Positions 1-8,612 of a stretch of 64,000 nucleotides of DNA are shown piece by piece. The stretch is from assembly GCA_001604275.1 (NCBI GenBank), contig LVBD01000041.1, positions 36,345-100,344 of the forward strand, in the 5' to 3' direction. The stretch is from Spirochaetales bacterium Spiro_02. Its GTDB lineage: Bacteria > Spirochaetota > Spirochaetia > Sphaerochaetales > Sphaerochaetaceae. Both the position numbers and the translations under genes were made by a program. Position 1 is the stretch's first letter. Each line of letters begins with the position of its first letter. Below the pieces are notes generated by a model, which was not told the origin of the DNA, searched no databases, and saw nothing but the letters and a program-made list of their open reading frames with translations.

Positions 1-1861
1 CTTCCAGAGAAGCGATGTACTGACGTACCTTCCGGGTCTTCTCCTTCGTAATCTCGCCTTCCCTCAGCTCCGCTACAAGGTTCTCCAGCTCCTTCCGTTT
101 CTCCGCGATGAAACGGCTCAAGTCCCCGATCTGCCCCTTGCGCACCAGATTTTCCTGCTGATCCACTTTCAGCCGCTTCAGCTCCACGTCCTTCACCTGG
201 TCCTGGAGTTCACGATACCGCCGCTCGATCAACGCATCCCGCTCGTCGGCCTCCTTGCGACGCCGCTCCAACGCCTTGATGATCGAGCTGATCTGCACGC
301 TTTCGTCTCCCAGATACCGCTGGGCAGCGGCGACGACCTCGGACGGCAAGCGCATCCGGCTCGCCGTATCGATGGCGTGGCTTTCGCCAGGAATGCCGCT
401 GATGACACGGAATGTCGGTTCGTGGGTCCTCTCATCGAACTCCATCGAGGCATTGAGCACATGGTCAGAGGCGTATGCGAACTGCTTGAGCACTCCATGA
501 TGGCTCGTCACCAGCGTCAGTTCGGCATGAGCGACACTATACTCCATCACTGCCCGGGCGATCGCGGCGCCTTCTACGGGATCGGTCCCGCTGCCTAGTT
601 CATCAAGGATCACCAGACTCCTGGAAGTACATGCATTGAGAATCAGCCCGATCTGCTTCATGTGGCCGCTGAACGTGGACAGCTGACGCTCGATGCTCTG
701 GTCGTCGCCGATATCGGTGTATACGCCGTCGAAGACAGGGAGCGAACTCCCTTCCTTGGCGGGAATGAAACCGCAGAACTGATTGAGCAATGCCAGCAAC
801 CCAACTGTCTTGATCGTGACGGTCTTTCCGCCTGCGTTCGGACCGCTGATCACCACGGCATGGATTGAAGTATCCAGTACGATAGTAATTGGAACCGCAC
901 GCACGCCGAGGGACGGATGGCGAGCCTCGAGCAACCGGCAAGGAACATCCGCATCCAGTTCGGTGGCGGTGCAGTGGTTCTGAAAAGCCCAGCGAGCGCA
1001 TGCGAACAACGCATCCGCTTGAGCGACCTGTCTGGTCAGGATCCGCAGCAGATCCTCACATTCCCTCACCTTTCGCGTCAAGTCGCAAAGGATCCTCGCA
1101 ATCTCGATCTGAATCTGCTGCTCCGCCATCACGACCGCATTATTCAGCTCGACAAGCCGATAGGGTTCCACGAACACGGTCGAACCGCTGGAACTCGAAC
1201 TATGGACGAAGCCTTGTACGGAACCACGCATATCGCTTCGGACAGGCAGTACGACGCGGCCATCACGGAATACCGGCTGATCGTTCTGCATCAACGGCGC
1301 GCTGGAATGGATGAACTCCTGACTGAAGCGCGCCCGCTCAGCCCTCCGTCGATCGATCTCCCTTTTCAAGGAACGGATCGCAGGATGCGTCGCCTTGACT
1401 TGTCCGGGAGATTCGAGCGCATCTAGGATCACCGTTGCAAGATCTTGTAGTTCCATGGGAACCTCGGGCAGCAGAGAAGCCGCAGGAGGCTCCTCCAAGA
1501 GGGAGGCCTCGATCCTATCAGCCGCGGATACCGGGCTACGCAGAAAATCACGAAGATCGATGGTCGCCCTGATGTAGCAGCCGATATCGTACAGATATTC
1601 TCCGGACAACGACGAAACGGATCGGGAAAGCGCTTCGAGCGCATCGGATATCGGTGGAAACCGGTCAGGAACGGAAACCGAACCACTGCCGAAAATGCGC
1701 AGGATGTCCCCGACGAGCATCTGACGCTCGCGCAGATGTCCGGCATCAGTCAGGAACCGAGGAAGTCGCAGTTCAGAGGACCCTTCCTCGCTCAACGCGC
1801 ATGAGACGATTTGATCCAGTACGGACTGGAACCCCAGATCCTCAAGAGTCTTCTTCCACAT
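1..1861 (-). CDS. mutS2: Endonuclease MutS2 (3' end outside window)
   Basis: MutS-family ATPase that acts on branched DNA and, in some bacteria, on collided ribosomes. About 620 codons are present. The start ATG lies inside the last 20 bases of rsgA, and translation from it gives MWKKTLEDLGFQSVLDQ, a typical MutS2 opening. The Walker A motif GPNAGGKT lies near residue 340 and is followed by LDELGSGTDP (Walker B and signature) and a TSHHGVLK segment. A charged coiled-coil-like stretch fills the last part inside the window. The C-terminal Smr nuclease domain would lie beyond base 1 and cannot be seen. The overlap with rsgA implies translational coupling. The identification rests on the ATPase motifs and is firm. 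Confidence 0.93.
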   Translation of the reverse strand, partial: MWKKTLEDLGFQSVLDQIVSCALSEEGSSELRLPRFLTDAGHLRERQMLVGDILRIFGSGSVSVPDRFPPISDALEALSRSVSSLSGEYLYDIGCYIRATIDLRDFLRSPVSAADRIEASLLEEPPAASLLPEVPMELQDLATVILDALESPGQVKATHPAIRSLKREIDRRRAERARFSQEFIHSSAPLMQNDQPVFRDGRVVLPVRSDMRGSVQGFVHSSSSSGSTVFVEPYRLVELNNAVVMAEQQIQIEIARILCDLTRKVRECEDLLRILTRQVAQADALFACARWAFQNHCTATELDADVPCRLLEARHPSLGVRAVPITIVLDTSIHAVVISGPNAGGKTVTIKTVGLLALLNQFCGFIPAKEGSSLPVFDGVYTDIGDDQSIERQLSTFSGHMKQIGLILNACTSRSLVILDELGSGTDPVEGAAIARAVMEYSVAHAELTLVTSHHGVLKQFAYASDHVLNASMEFDERTHEPTFRVISGIPGESHAIDTASRMRLPSEVVAAAQRYLGDESVQISSIIKALERRRKEADERDALIERRYRELQDQVKDVELKRLKVDQQENLVRKGQIGDLSRFIAEKRKELENLVAELREGEITKEKTRKVRQYIASLE

Positions 1862-2882
1862 GGTCCATGACGGTCCATCCCACCCCGTCTCTGCTGTCCA
1901 TCAGCTTGTTCTTCCGCTGGAATTTGCCGCTTTTGCTCGTAGTGACTGCCTTTCCGCTCTCCAGATAACTCTCGGAAAGCCATTGCGGCACACGTTCATC
2001 CAACGAAGCGAGCATCCGCAGATAGCTCTCATACCGGTCGAAGTGGATATTTCCGTCCTCGACCAGCTCCTTGACCTTGCAGCCAGGTTCCTGGTCATGC
2101 AGGCATCCATCGTATTCGCACAGATTTGCGACCGCGCGGAATTCAGGGAATGAATCTGCGATCATGTGAGGATCGCCATGCGGTACGAGTATCTCGCGGA
2201 CGCCGGGGGTATCGACGACGACGAACCCCGGTCCGTCGAGCATCAACGAATGGTTGGTAGTATGCCGCCCGCGATTGAACTTCTGCGACACTTCACCGAT
2301 CCGCTGCTTCCCGTCGCTTCCCAGCAGACGGTTGATCAACGTGGACTTGCCCACCCCGCTCTGGCCGACGAACGCCACAGTGGATCCGGCCAGCGTCTGC
2401 GAAAGCAGATCCATGTTCTCCCCGGTTTTCGCCGAGACAGCCATCGTCCGATAGCCAAGATCGCTGAACAGACGGAATCGTTCGTGTTCGTCCTCGGTAA
2501 GGAGGATATCGCATTTGTTCATCACGATCATCACATCCACGCCTCTGGCGCATGCTATGACGCGATCGATGAACCTGGGGCGGAACGGCGGAGTCTCGGC
2601 GGAGCAGACGCAGACGACCAAATCCATGTTCGCTACCACCGTCTGGTTGCACTCCCCCTTCACGTTCCACCGTTGGAAACTATTGCGCCGGGGAAGCCTC
2701 GCCGTAATCAGCCCCTCGCCCGCACAATACGGAGCGAACGTAACGAAATCGCCGACTGCAAGCGGGTTATACTCCCCCTGTATGTCGGCAAGCTGCTTGC
2801 CCTTGATCCGGCACTGGTAGGTCTCAGCGCCGCAACGGACGGAATAGATGTTGTTGATGCCGCGAATAACTACGCCATCCAT
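1842..2882 (-). CDS. rsgA: Ribosome small subunit-dependent GTPase A
   Basis: Circularly permuted GTPase that helps late 30S subunit maturation. Of 346 residues, the first 70 or so form the OB-fold part. The G4 motif NKCD (about 122-125) and SAKT (about 150) precede the P-loop GQSGVGKS (about 173-180) and G3 DTPG, the permuted order diagnostic of RsgA. A C-terminal zinc-binding segment has C-x4-C-x-H-x5-C spacing (CEYDGCLHDQEPGC). GAGGAG sits 8 nt before the ATG. It is the first gene of a two-gene unit with mutS2, which overlaps its end by 20 nt. Confidence 0.95.
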   Translation of the reverse strand: MDGVVIRGINNIYSVRCGAETYQCRIKGKQLADIQGEYNPLAVGDFVTFAPYCAGEGLITARLPRRNSFQRWNVKGECNQTVVANMDLVVCVCSAETPPFRPRFIDRVIACARGVDVMIVMNKCDILLTEDEHERFRLFSDLGYRTMAVSAKTGENMDLLSQTLAGSTVAFVGQSGVGKSTLINRLLGSDGKQRIGEVSQKFNRGRHTTNHSLMLDGPGFVVVDTPGVREILVPHGDPHMIADSFPEFRAVANLCEYDGCLHDQEPGCKVKELVEDGNIHFDRYESYLRMLASLDERVPQWLSESYLESGKAVTTSKSGKFQRKNKLMDSRDGVGWTVMDHVEEDS

Positions 2883-2918
2883 CTTGCTCGCTCCTCATTC
2901 TCCGAAATCCCATCCAAC

Positions 2919-2947
2919 ACTCTATAGGGAAACGCAGGACTTGACAA
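2919..2947 (-). promoter_or_regulatory. Predicted promoter of rsgA-mutS2
   Basis: Read on the minus strand, TTGTCA (2942-2947) and TAGAGT (2919-2924) are separated by 17 bp and lie about 36 bp upstream of the rsgA start. This is a by-eye sigma-70-type match; the intergenic space also serves the divergent dehydrogenase gene. Confidence 0.4.
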
Positions 2948-2983
2948 CTGCGAGGCAGGATTGACTGTCGAAATCGTCGGAGA

Positions 2984-3012
2984 TTGCGAAAAATCGACGA
3001 AGCGGATATGCT
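2984..3012 (+). promoter_or_regulatory. Predicted promoter giving a leaderless dehydrogenase mRNA
   Basis: TTGCGA (2984-2989) and TATGCT (3007-3012) are separated by exactly 17 bp. The expected start of transcription, 6-7 nt after the -10 box, falls on the ATG at 3019, and no Shine-Dalgarno sequence is visible before that ATG. The mRNA is therefore predicted to be leaderless. Confidence 0.5.
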
Positions 3013-3018
3013 AACGAT

Positions 3019-4203
3019 ATGGAAAACTACATCTATTTCAATCCGACCAAGATTATTTTCGGCAAAGGAACCCACTCGCTCGCAGGAGAGCAGGTTCTCG
3101 CTTTCGGCGGCAAGAAAGTGCTGCTGCATTATGGCGGCGGCTCCATCAAGCGAACCGGCATCTACGATACGGTCGTTGCGTCGCTCGACACGGCGGGAGT
3201 TCCGTTCGTCGAACTCCCAGGAGTCGTGCCGAATCCGCGCATCTCACTGGTTCGGGAAGGAATCGAGCTCGTCAAACGACAAGGGATCGACTTCATCCTG
3301 GCGATAGGAGGCGGAAGCGTCATCGATTCGGCGAAGGCGATCGCCTTCGGTTCCCTACTCGCCCCCGGAAAGGACATTTGGGACGACTATTTCATGGACC
3401 CGACGGCTACGATTCCCGCCGCAATGCCCCTTGGTGTCGTACTGACGATTCCTGCCGCCGGTTCGGAAAGCTCGAATTCCTGCGTCATCACGAACGAAGA
3501 CACCGGCTTCAAGCGAGGAGTGAAAACCGAGCTCTACCTTCCAAAGTTCTCCATCCTCGATCCGGAAGTGTCGTATTCATTGCCTCCGTTCCAGACGGCA
3601 TGCGGAGCCATCGACATCCATGCGCACATGTTCGAACGCTATTTCAGCGCGGTCGAGCACACCGATGTCACGGACCAGTTGCTGGAAGGTGCGATGCGTT
3701 CGGTCATCGACCTCGCCCCGAGGATTCTCAAGGATCCTCGCAACTACGGATATCGGGCTGAGATGATGTATGCGGGTACGATCGCCCACAACAACTCGCT
3801 CAACCCGGGCAGAGGAGGCGGCGACTGGGGAAGCCATCAGATCGAGCATGAACTGAGCGGAAGATACGACATGACCCATGGGGCAGGACTGGCGATCGTG
3901 ATCCCGGCGTGGATGAAATACGTCTCGCGAAAACACCCGGAGAAATTCGTCCAGTACGCCGTCAGGGTATGGGGCGTGACGCTTCCCCCGTCGGATACGT
4001 TCGGCGTCATCGACGCAATGATCGAACGACAGGAACAGTGGTACCGAAGCCTCGGGATCAAGACGACACTTTCCGACCTCGGCTATGACGATACCTATTT
4101 CCAGGACATGGCGGAAAAGGCGTTGGTCAACAAAGGTTCTATCGGCTCATATTGCCGGTTGGGAGCCCAGGACATCGTAGAGATCCTCAAGCTGGCCCTT
4201 TGA
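3019..4203 (+). CDS. Iron-containing alcohol dehydrogenase (YqhD/BdhA type)
   Basis: Group III metal-dependent alcohol dehydrogenase, predicted to reduce aldehydes with NAD(P)H during fermentation. The 394-residue protein has the family's full length. The opening (FNPTKIIFGKG, then LLHYGGGS) matches the butanol dehydrogenase/YqhD subgroup. GGGSVIDSAK (about 97-106) binds the dinucleotide. PAAGSESSN, DIHAHMFERYF, HQIEHELSG and DMTHGAGLA carry the Asp and His metal ligands. It stands alone and is divergent from rsgA. The physiological substrate cannot be told from sequence; YqhD homologues are broad NADPH-dependent aldehyde reductases. Confidence 0.9.
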   Translation: MENYIYFNPTKIIFGKGTHSLAGEQVLAFGGKKVLLHYGGGSIKRTGIYDTVVASLDTAGVPFVELPGVVPNPRISLVREGIELVKRQGIDFILAIGGGSVIDSAKAIAFGSLLAPGKDIWDDYFMDPTATIPAAMPLGVVLTIPAAGSESSNSCVITNEDTGFKRGVKTELYLPKFSILDPEVSYSLPPFQTACGAIDIHAHMFERYFSAVEHTDVTDQLLEGAMRSVIDLAPRILKDPRNYGYRAEMMYAGTIAHNNSLNPGRGGGDWGSHQIEHELSGRYDMTHGAGLAIVIPAWMKYVSRKHPEKFVQYAVRVWGVTLPPSDTFGVIDAMIERQEQWYRSLGIKTTLSDLGYDDTYFQDMAEKALVNKGSIGSYCRLGAQDIVEILKLAL

Positions 4204-4288
4204 CCGACTGACCGGGACATTTCGATGGCATCCGACCGGTGTCCTACCGGTCAGGCGCCATACCGCGGTCCATCGCAGAGCATACCTG

Positions 4289-4316
4289 TTGACATCCTAT
4301 GCGATTCTGGTACTGT
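4289..4316 (+). promoter_or_regulatory. Predicted promoter of the pentapeptide-repeat gene
   Basis: A consensus TTGACA (4289-4294) is followed after 16 bp by TACTGT (4311-4316). The ATG at 4323 begins 6 nt after the -10 box, again predicting a leaderless transcript. The start at 4299 that would add eight residues lies between the -35 and -10 boxes and is therefore less likely. Confidence 0.45.
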
Positions 4317-4322
4317 TACAGT

Positions 4323-4904
4323 ATGTTCACGTTCAAGACTTGCGCAGTCCAAGGATGTCCCGGTTTCGTCTGCAACGGACACGACACCTGCTTCCGCCAT
4401 TGCGACGACCAGGCTGGAGCGCTGGCGTATTCCGCCGGACGGCTGGCGTCGCACGCCAGGATCGACGACATGACGATCACCAATGCCGAATTCCAGGATC
4501 TGGACTGTGCGAAAACGCAGATCGTCACCTGCAACCTTGGCTTCTGTACGTTCCGGAACATCGACTTCACGGGCGCGAAGTTCGTCACCGCCTCGCTCGA
4601 CTTCTGCTTGTTCGACCGGTGCAGGTTCCTCGATATCGACAGCCGGTATTCCGTATTCGCAGGAAGCAAGTTCATCGACTGCGACTTTACCGGCTCGATG
4701 CTGCTGCACACCAATTTCACCGGCTGCGACATGATTCAATGCGATTTCTCGTCCTGCGACCTCTATTATTCGAACTATACCAGCGCCCACCTTCGGGATG
4801 TCCGTTTCCAGGACTGCAATATGAAGAAGGCGGATTTCAGATACACCGACCGGCGGCGCGTGACGTTCAAGTATTCCAACTATGAGGAGGCGAACTTCGT
4901 TTGA
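4323..4904 (+). CDS. Pentapeptide-repeat protein with Cys/His-rich head
   Basis: A 193-residue protein. From about residue 45 it consists of A(D/N)LxX-like pentapeptide repeats (for example FTGAKF, CDFTGSML, TNFTGCDM, CDFSSCDL, ADFRYTD), predicted to form a right-handed quadrilateral beta-helix. The first 30 residues hold five Cys and two His (CAVQGC, FVC, NGHDTC, FRHC), a spacing suggestive of a small zinc-binding head. No catalytic function can be assigned; the family is mostly structural or binds macromolecules. The stop overlaps the TTG start of the following hydrolase (TTGA), so the two are probably translated together. Confidence 0.75.
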   Translation: MFTFKTCAVQGCPGFVCNGHDTCFRHCDDQAGALAYSAGRLASHARIDDMTITNAEFQDLDCAKTQIVTCNLGFCTFRNIDFTGAKFVTASLDFCLFDRCRFLDIDSRYSVFAGSKFIDCDFTGSMLLHTNFTGCDMIQCDFSSCDLYYSNYTSAHLRDVRFQDCNMKKADFRYTDRRRVTFKYSNYEEANFV

Positions 4905-5500
4905 GCATGAAGATATTCCAGCACTTCTCGGTAGTAGGATTCTGCAATACGTATCTCATCGGACAGGATGGCGGAGGGCCGGCGATCCTGATCGACCCCG
5001 GACATGTCGATGTGGAATTGATCGAACTGATCGAGGAACACCACTACACGATCGACCATGTGCTGATCACCCACCGTCACGATGCCCATGTGCAAGGGCT
5101 GGGAACGCTTCTGAAAATCTATACGCCGGAGGTCCATGCGGCGGCGGCATCGATCTACGACTACCATGTATCTGAGGTGACGGACAACCAGACGCTGCAC
5201 CTGTGCGGGTTCGAGATCGATGCGATACACATCCCAGGCCATTCTCTCGACAGCATGGTGTTCAAGCTCGATCGGGCGTTGTTCACCGGCGATGTGATCA
5301 TGTCGGGAAGAATCGGCTCCACGTCGGATATCATGGAGCGGGAACTGCTGCGGAAAGCGATTCGCAAACGGCTCCTGTCCCTTGACGAAAATCTGCTGCT
5401 CTTTCCCGGACACGGAGCGCCGAGCACATTGAAAATCGAAAAGATGTTCAACCCGGAACTGCTGGAGATCATCGCCGCGACCGCGGAATTGATCATGTGA
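4901..5500 (+). CDS. Metallo-beta-lactamase-fold hydrolase with altered metal motif
   Basis: A 199-residue glyoxalase II-like hydrolase. The metal motif reads THRHDAH where the family has THxHxDH, so the Asp that usually ligates the second metal is Ala and an Asp sits one place earlier. The remaining ligand segments HIPGHSLDS, LFTGDVI and LFPGHGAP are intact. The TTG start is preferred because GAGGAGG lies 10 nt upstream of it; the ATG two codons later would be 16 nt away. The TTGA overlap couples it to the pentapeptide-repeat gene. The substrate is unknown. Confidence 0.8.
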   Translation: MSMKIFQHFSVVGFCNTYLIGQDGGGPAILIDPGHVDVELIELIEEHHYTIDHVLITHRHDAHVQGLGTLLKIYTPEVHAAAASIYDYHVSEVTDNQTLHLCGFEIDAIHIPGHSLDSMVFKLDRALFTGDVIMSGRIGSTSDIMERELLRKAIRKRLLSLDENLLLFPGHGAPSTLKIEKMFNPELLEIIAATAELIM

Positions 5501-5517
5501 ACGGAAAAATGCGACGG

Positions 5518-6540
5518 TTATTCTAGGAACATCGTCTCATCGCCCGGCCTCGAACACAAAGGAGAAAGCGATCGGAGCACAGCCTTGAATCGTGGCGGCA
5601 TCGGAGCGACGAAACGCACCCTCCCGCCGTTCGACGGATGGTCGAACCGGATCTGCAACGCATGGAGCATCAGCGACGCATCGGGATAACTCCCGTCTTT
5701 CCTGGAATAGACGGAATCTCCGAGCACAGGATGTCCGATCGACTGCATGTGCACCCGAATCTGATGCGTCCGCCCCGTCAGGATCCTGATCCGAAGCAAT
5801 GCGTACCCGTCGTACTGACGGAGGACCAGATACTGCGTCTCGGCGCGCTTGCCTTCTTCTTCAGGACAGACCGTGAACCGTTTCCTATCTTCGGCATCGC
5901 GCCTGATGCCCGTCACGATCCGCCCCCTGCGCGACGGCATTCGTCCCTTGACGATCGCGATATAGTATTTTTCCGTGGTTCGATCCTTGAACTGGCGCGC
6001 AAGAGCGGCATGAGCCTGTCTGTTGCGGGCTACCACCATGACCCCGCTGGTATCCTTGTCCAGCCGATGGACGATCCCTGGACGGATGGCCGGAGCGGGA
6101 ATGTCGGAATCGTCGGACGACGCATCATCTTCGGAACGGTCGTCGTCGGCATCCATCCTTGCGAACGAGGCGCCGTATCGGTACACGAGCGCGTTGACCA
6201 GCGTTCCGTCAGGATTCCCCGCCGCAGGATGCACCACCATGCCCTGCGCCTTGTCGATCACCAGCACGTCGTCGTCCTCATAGAGGATCTGCAACGGAAG
6301 GTCCTGCGGCTCGACGCCCTCGAAGCAACGCTCAGTCCAGCGCACCTCTACAGTCTGACCCTCCCTGACCGGGCGGCTGCGTTTTGCGGCAACGCCATCA
6401 ATGAGGATCACCGTATCCTTTGCGCCTGCCAAAGCTCGGCTGACGAGCCCCTCTGAATTGACAGCGACATATGCATCCACCCGCGTCTTGCCGTCCACAG
6501 CCCCCACGATGAGGGTGAAACTTCGTTCAACCGTCTTCAT
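5518..6540 (-). CDS. rluD: RluA-family 23S rRNA pseudouridine synthase (RluD-like)
   Basis: Converts uridines of 23S rRNA to pseudouridine. Of 340 residues, an S4 RNA-binding domain occupies about 10-75 (SRALAGAKDTVLIDG-like pattern), followed by the catalytic domain with HRLDKDTSGV (catalytic Asp about 161), RTHQIRVHM and a GHPVLGDSVY segment. A 19-residue acidic, Ser-rich insertion lies at about 129-147. It is the last gene of a four-gene minus-strand operon and is convergent, 17 bp apart, with the hydrolase gene. RluD is the best guess; RluC or RluB-type specificity cannot be excluded. Confidence 0.88.
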   Translation of the reverse strand: MKTVERSFTLIVGAVDGKTRVDAYVAVNSEGLVSRALAGAKDTVILIDGVAAKRSRPVREGQTVEVRWTERCFEGVEPQDLPLQILYEDDDVLVIDKAQGMVVHPAAGNPDGTLVNALVYRYGASFARMDADDDRSEDDASSDDSDIPAPAIRPGIVHRLDKDTSGVMVVARNRQAHAALARQFKDRTTEKYYIAIVKGRMPSRRGRIVTGIRRDAEDRKRFTVCPEEEGKRAETQYLVLRQYDGYALLRIRILTGRTHQIRVHMQSIGHPVLGDSVYSRKDGSYPDASLMLHALQIRFDHPSNGGRVRFVAPMPPRFKAVLRSLSPLCSRPGDETMFLE

Positions 6541-6543
6541 CGA

Positions 6544-6909
6544 TCATTCTCCCTGTATCTCGCCGATGATGAAATCAGTCAATGCGATCGAGAACGAAAC
6601 GCCAGCGGCGATGCCGAACTGTACCAGGGCCGTCTTCAAGCCGGGATCCTCCTCTACCGGGGAGGCGCCGAGATTCACGGCAAGATTATAGGCGAGGACG
6701 ACGACAGGAAGCGTGATGGGAAACGATCCGAAGAAGAGCGATTCGGCACGACGGAGCTTGCCGCTCCAGATTGGAAATTCATCCTCGGCATACGGTTCGT
6801 ATTCGGGAAGTTTCGTCGCGGCGTCCGATACGGTAGCGGCGCCGAGACTCTGGATCGAGAACGCCGCGAGGAGCATCAAGGCTATCAGACGGATCATTGT
6901 TCGCTTCAC
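6544..6909 (-). CDS. Small secreted/membrane protein of unknown function
   Basis: A 121-residue protein. It has a clear signal peptide (residues 1-25: KR, hydrophobic core, AATVSDAA), a soluble stretch with PYAEDEFPIWSGKLRRAESLFFGSFP, and two hydrophobic segments (about 65-80 and 95-115). I do not recognise a functional family. The start overlaps the yggS stop by 4 nt (ATGA), and the stop is 3 nt before rluD, so it belongs to the same operon. The conserved-looking W-S-G-K-x-R-R-x-E-x-L-F-F-G-S-F-P block may be the useful search handle. Confidence 0.7.
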   Translation of the reverse strand: MKRTMIRLIALMLLAAFSIQSLGAATVSDAATKLPEYEPYAEDEFPIWSGKLRRAESLFFGSFPITLPVVVLAYNLAVNLGASPVEEDPGLKTALVQFGIAAGVSFSIALTDFIIGEIQGE

Positions 6910-7619
6910 GTCGTATAGTCCCTCGCCCCGAACAGACGGGTGCCGATCCGCACCAGCGTCGAACCTTCACGGATCGCCCATGCGAAATCGCCGCTCATTC
7001 CCATCGATAGCGTGCTGAAATCCAACGACGGATACCGCGCTTTGCATCGATCCCGCACCGTCCGCAACAGGGAGAACGCGTTGCGGATCGTCCGTTCATC
7101 TCCACCCAACGGACCGACGGTCATCAGTCCGCGGACGACGATCCCCGGCAATTCCTCGATATGATCGAGCATGTCGAACAGATCGTGTTCCGACTCGAAG
7201 CCCGACTTCGCGTCTTCTGCAGAAGTATTGTATTCCAGAAGCACAGGCATCCTCGTTCCGTTGCGCATGGAGCAATCGCTGATCAAATGAGCGAGCTTCA
7301 AGGAGTCGAGGGAGTCGATCCCATCGACCAACGGGACGATCTTTTTCACTTTGTTACTCTGCAGATGGCCGATCAGGCGGACTTGCATGCCATCGGGGCG
7401 CTCCTCGAAAGGCGGGAATTTCGCCTCGACTTCCTGCACGCGGTTCTCACCGAACAATCTCAGACCTGCGGCATAGCCGTCCATCACGGCATCCCACGGA
7501 TGCGTCTTGGACACCGCCATCAATGTAATTTCCCGGACATCCCGTCCGCACGAAGCGGCCGCTTGTGCGATCTCGTCGCGAATCCGGTCGATCCGTTCCT
7601 GCATCTTCTCGTCCATCAA
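6906..7619 (-). CDS. yggS: PLP homeostasis protein, YggS family
   Basis: A single-domain, alanine-racemase-fold protein that carries pyridoxal phosphate without known catalysis and buffers B6 and amino-acid pools. The 237 residues match the family length. The PLP lysine lies in LMAVSKTHP (about residue 35). Other conserved blocks are FGENRVQE, IGHLQSNKVK, the STLSMGMSGDF phosphate-binding segment and RIGTRLFGAR. It overlaps its neighbours on both sides by 4 nt. Confidence 0.94.
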   Translation of the reverse strand: MMDEKMQERIDRIRDEIAQAAASCGRDVREITLMAVSKTHPWDAVMDGYAAGLRLFGENRVQEVEAKFPPFEERPDGMQVRLIGHLQSNKVKKIVPLVDGIDSLDSLKLAHLISDCSMRNGTRMPVLLEYNTSAEDAKSGFESEHDLFDMLDHIEELPGIVVRGLMTVGPLGGDERTIRNAFSLLRTVRDRCKARYPSLDFSTLSMGMSGDFAWAIREGSTLVRIGTRLFGARDYTT

Positions 7620-8455
7620 CGCTTGTTCGCCTTCCTTTCAATCTTCATCTGCCGGCCCTTTGCGTGAAGTTCCGCCCGCTCCTGGGCGTGTTTCAGCCGC
7701 CACTGATTCACTCCCTCACGCAACTGCTCGAACTGCTCCTTCATTTCCTCGCTTGCGCTGGTCATGCTGGGGAACGCATCGACCATACGACGGCTCTTTC
7801 TGCTCAACTCCGCTTTCAAGCGTTCCATCTCCTTGTCGAAACGAGCCTTGGCATTCGCAACAAGCTGCTGGCTCCCCTCCTTCTGCAGAAACGCCAGACG
7901 TTCTGCGAATTCCTTGCTCTTCTCCTTGACCTCCCTGACCTTCGCCTGGAACGCCGCCATGTGGTAGATGCTCGCCGTCGCATCGACGGACATGACGATG
8001 GCTATCACCATCGCCATCGGATGGTACAGGTTCTGCGGGAACTTGCCGACAAAGGCGGCGACCGCCGGATGGACGACATAGACGACGATCAGGCAGAGCA
8101 GTGCGAACAGTGTCGAGTTCAGCAGGCAGACACGTCCGTTGATATTGAACTTGTACCGGGAGTAGTCCCATAGCTTCGTGTTGAAGAACTTCTCAAGAAG
8201 CCAGCTGGTAAAATATTCGAGAACGGAAGTGACGATCATGCCGAAGATGAATACCAGGTACGGCTTGTCGAAGAAAGGCTCCAAGGACAGGATCACGGCG
8301 ATGGCGCCGAAGCCATAGATAGGCAGATACGGCCCGTAGAGGAAACCTCGGTTGACGAACCGGTTGGCGGGAACTGAGCAGTACACTACTTCGCAGATGT
8401 ATCCGCAAACGCAGTAGATGAAAAAATAGATGATGAGCTTGTCGACTGTGAACAT
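7616..8455 (-). CDS. Putative ABC-transporter type IV membrane protein (CmpB family)
   Basis: A 279-residue protein. Its first 135 residues form four or five membrane segments with the blocks CGYICEVVYCS, FVNRGFLYGPYLPIYGFGA, TSVLEYFTSWLLEK and LWDYSRYKFNINGRVCL, which are characteristic of the PF06541 family. The second half is a long charged helix (about 165-279, rich in K, E and R) that looks like a cytoplasmic coiled coil. The family is annotated as an ABC permease, but no ATPase is nearby. It is the first gene of the CmpB-like, yggS, membrane protein, rluD operon. Function unknown. Confidence 0.8.
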   Translation of the reverse strand: MFTVDKLIIYFFIYCVCGYICEVVYCSVPANRFVNRGFLYGPYLPIYGFGAIAVILSLEPFFDKPYLVFIFGMIVTSVLEYFTSWLLEKFFNTKLWDYSRYKFNINGRVCLLNSTLFALLCLIVVYVVHPAVAAFVGKFPQNLYHPMAMVIAIVMSVDATASIYHMAAFQAKVREVKEKSKEFAERLAFLQKEGSQQLVANAKARFDKEMERLKAELSRKSRRMVDAFPSMTSASEEMKEQFEQLREGVNQWRLKHAQERAELHAKGRQMKIERKANKR

Positions 8456-8612
8456 ACGGACTCCTGTCTGGCGATCACGATAGCTTTCGCTTCACATGCC
8501 GCCGTCAGTATAGCAGGAAGCATCATTCCTGCAAACTAGATTCTCGCCAGAGACGCCGAACGGCCCGTCGCTGCGTCCGGACAGAGGGGAAAGCTGGAAG
8601 AGACGGCTTGGT

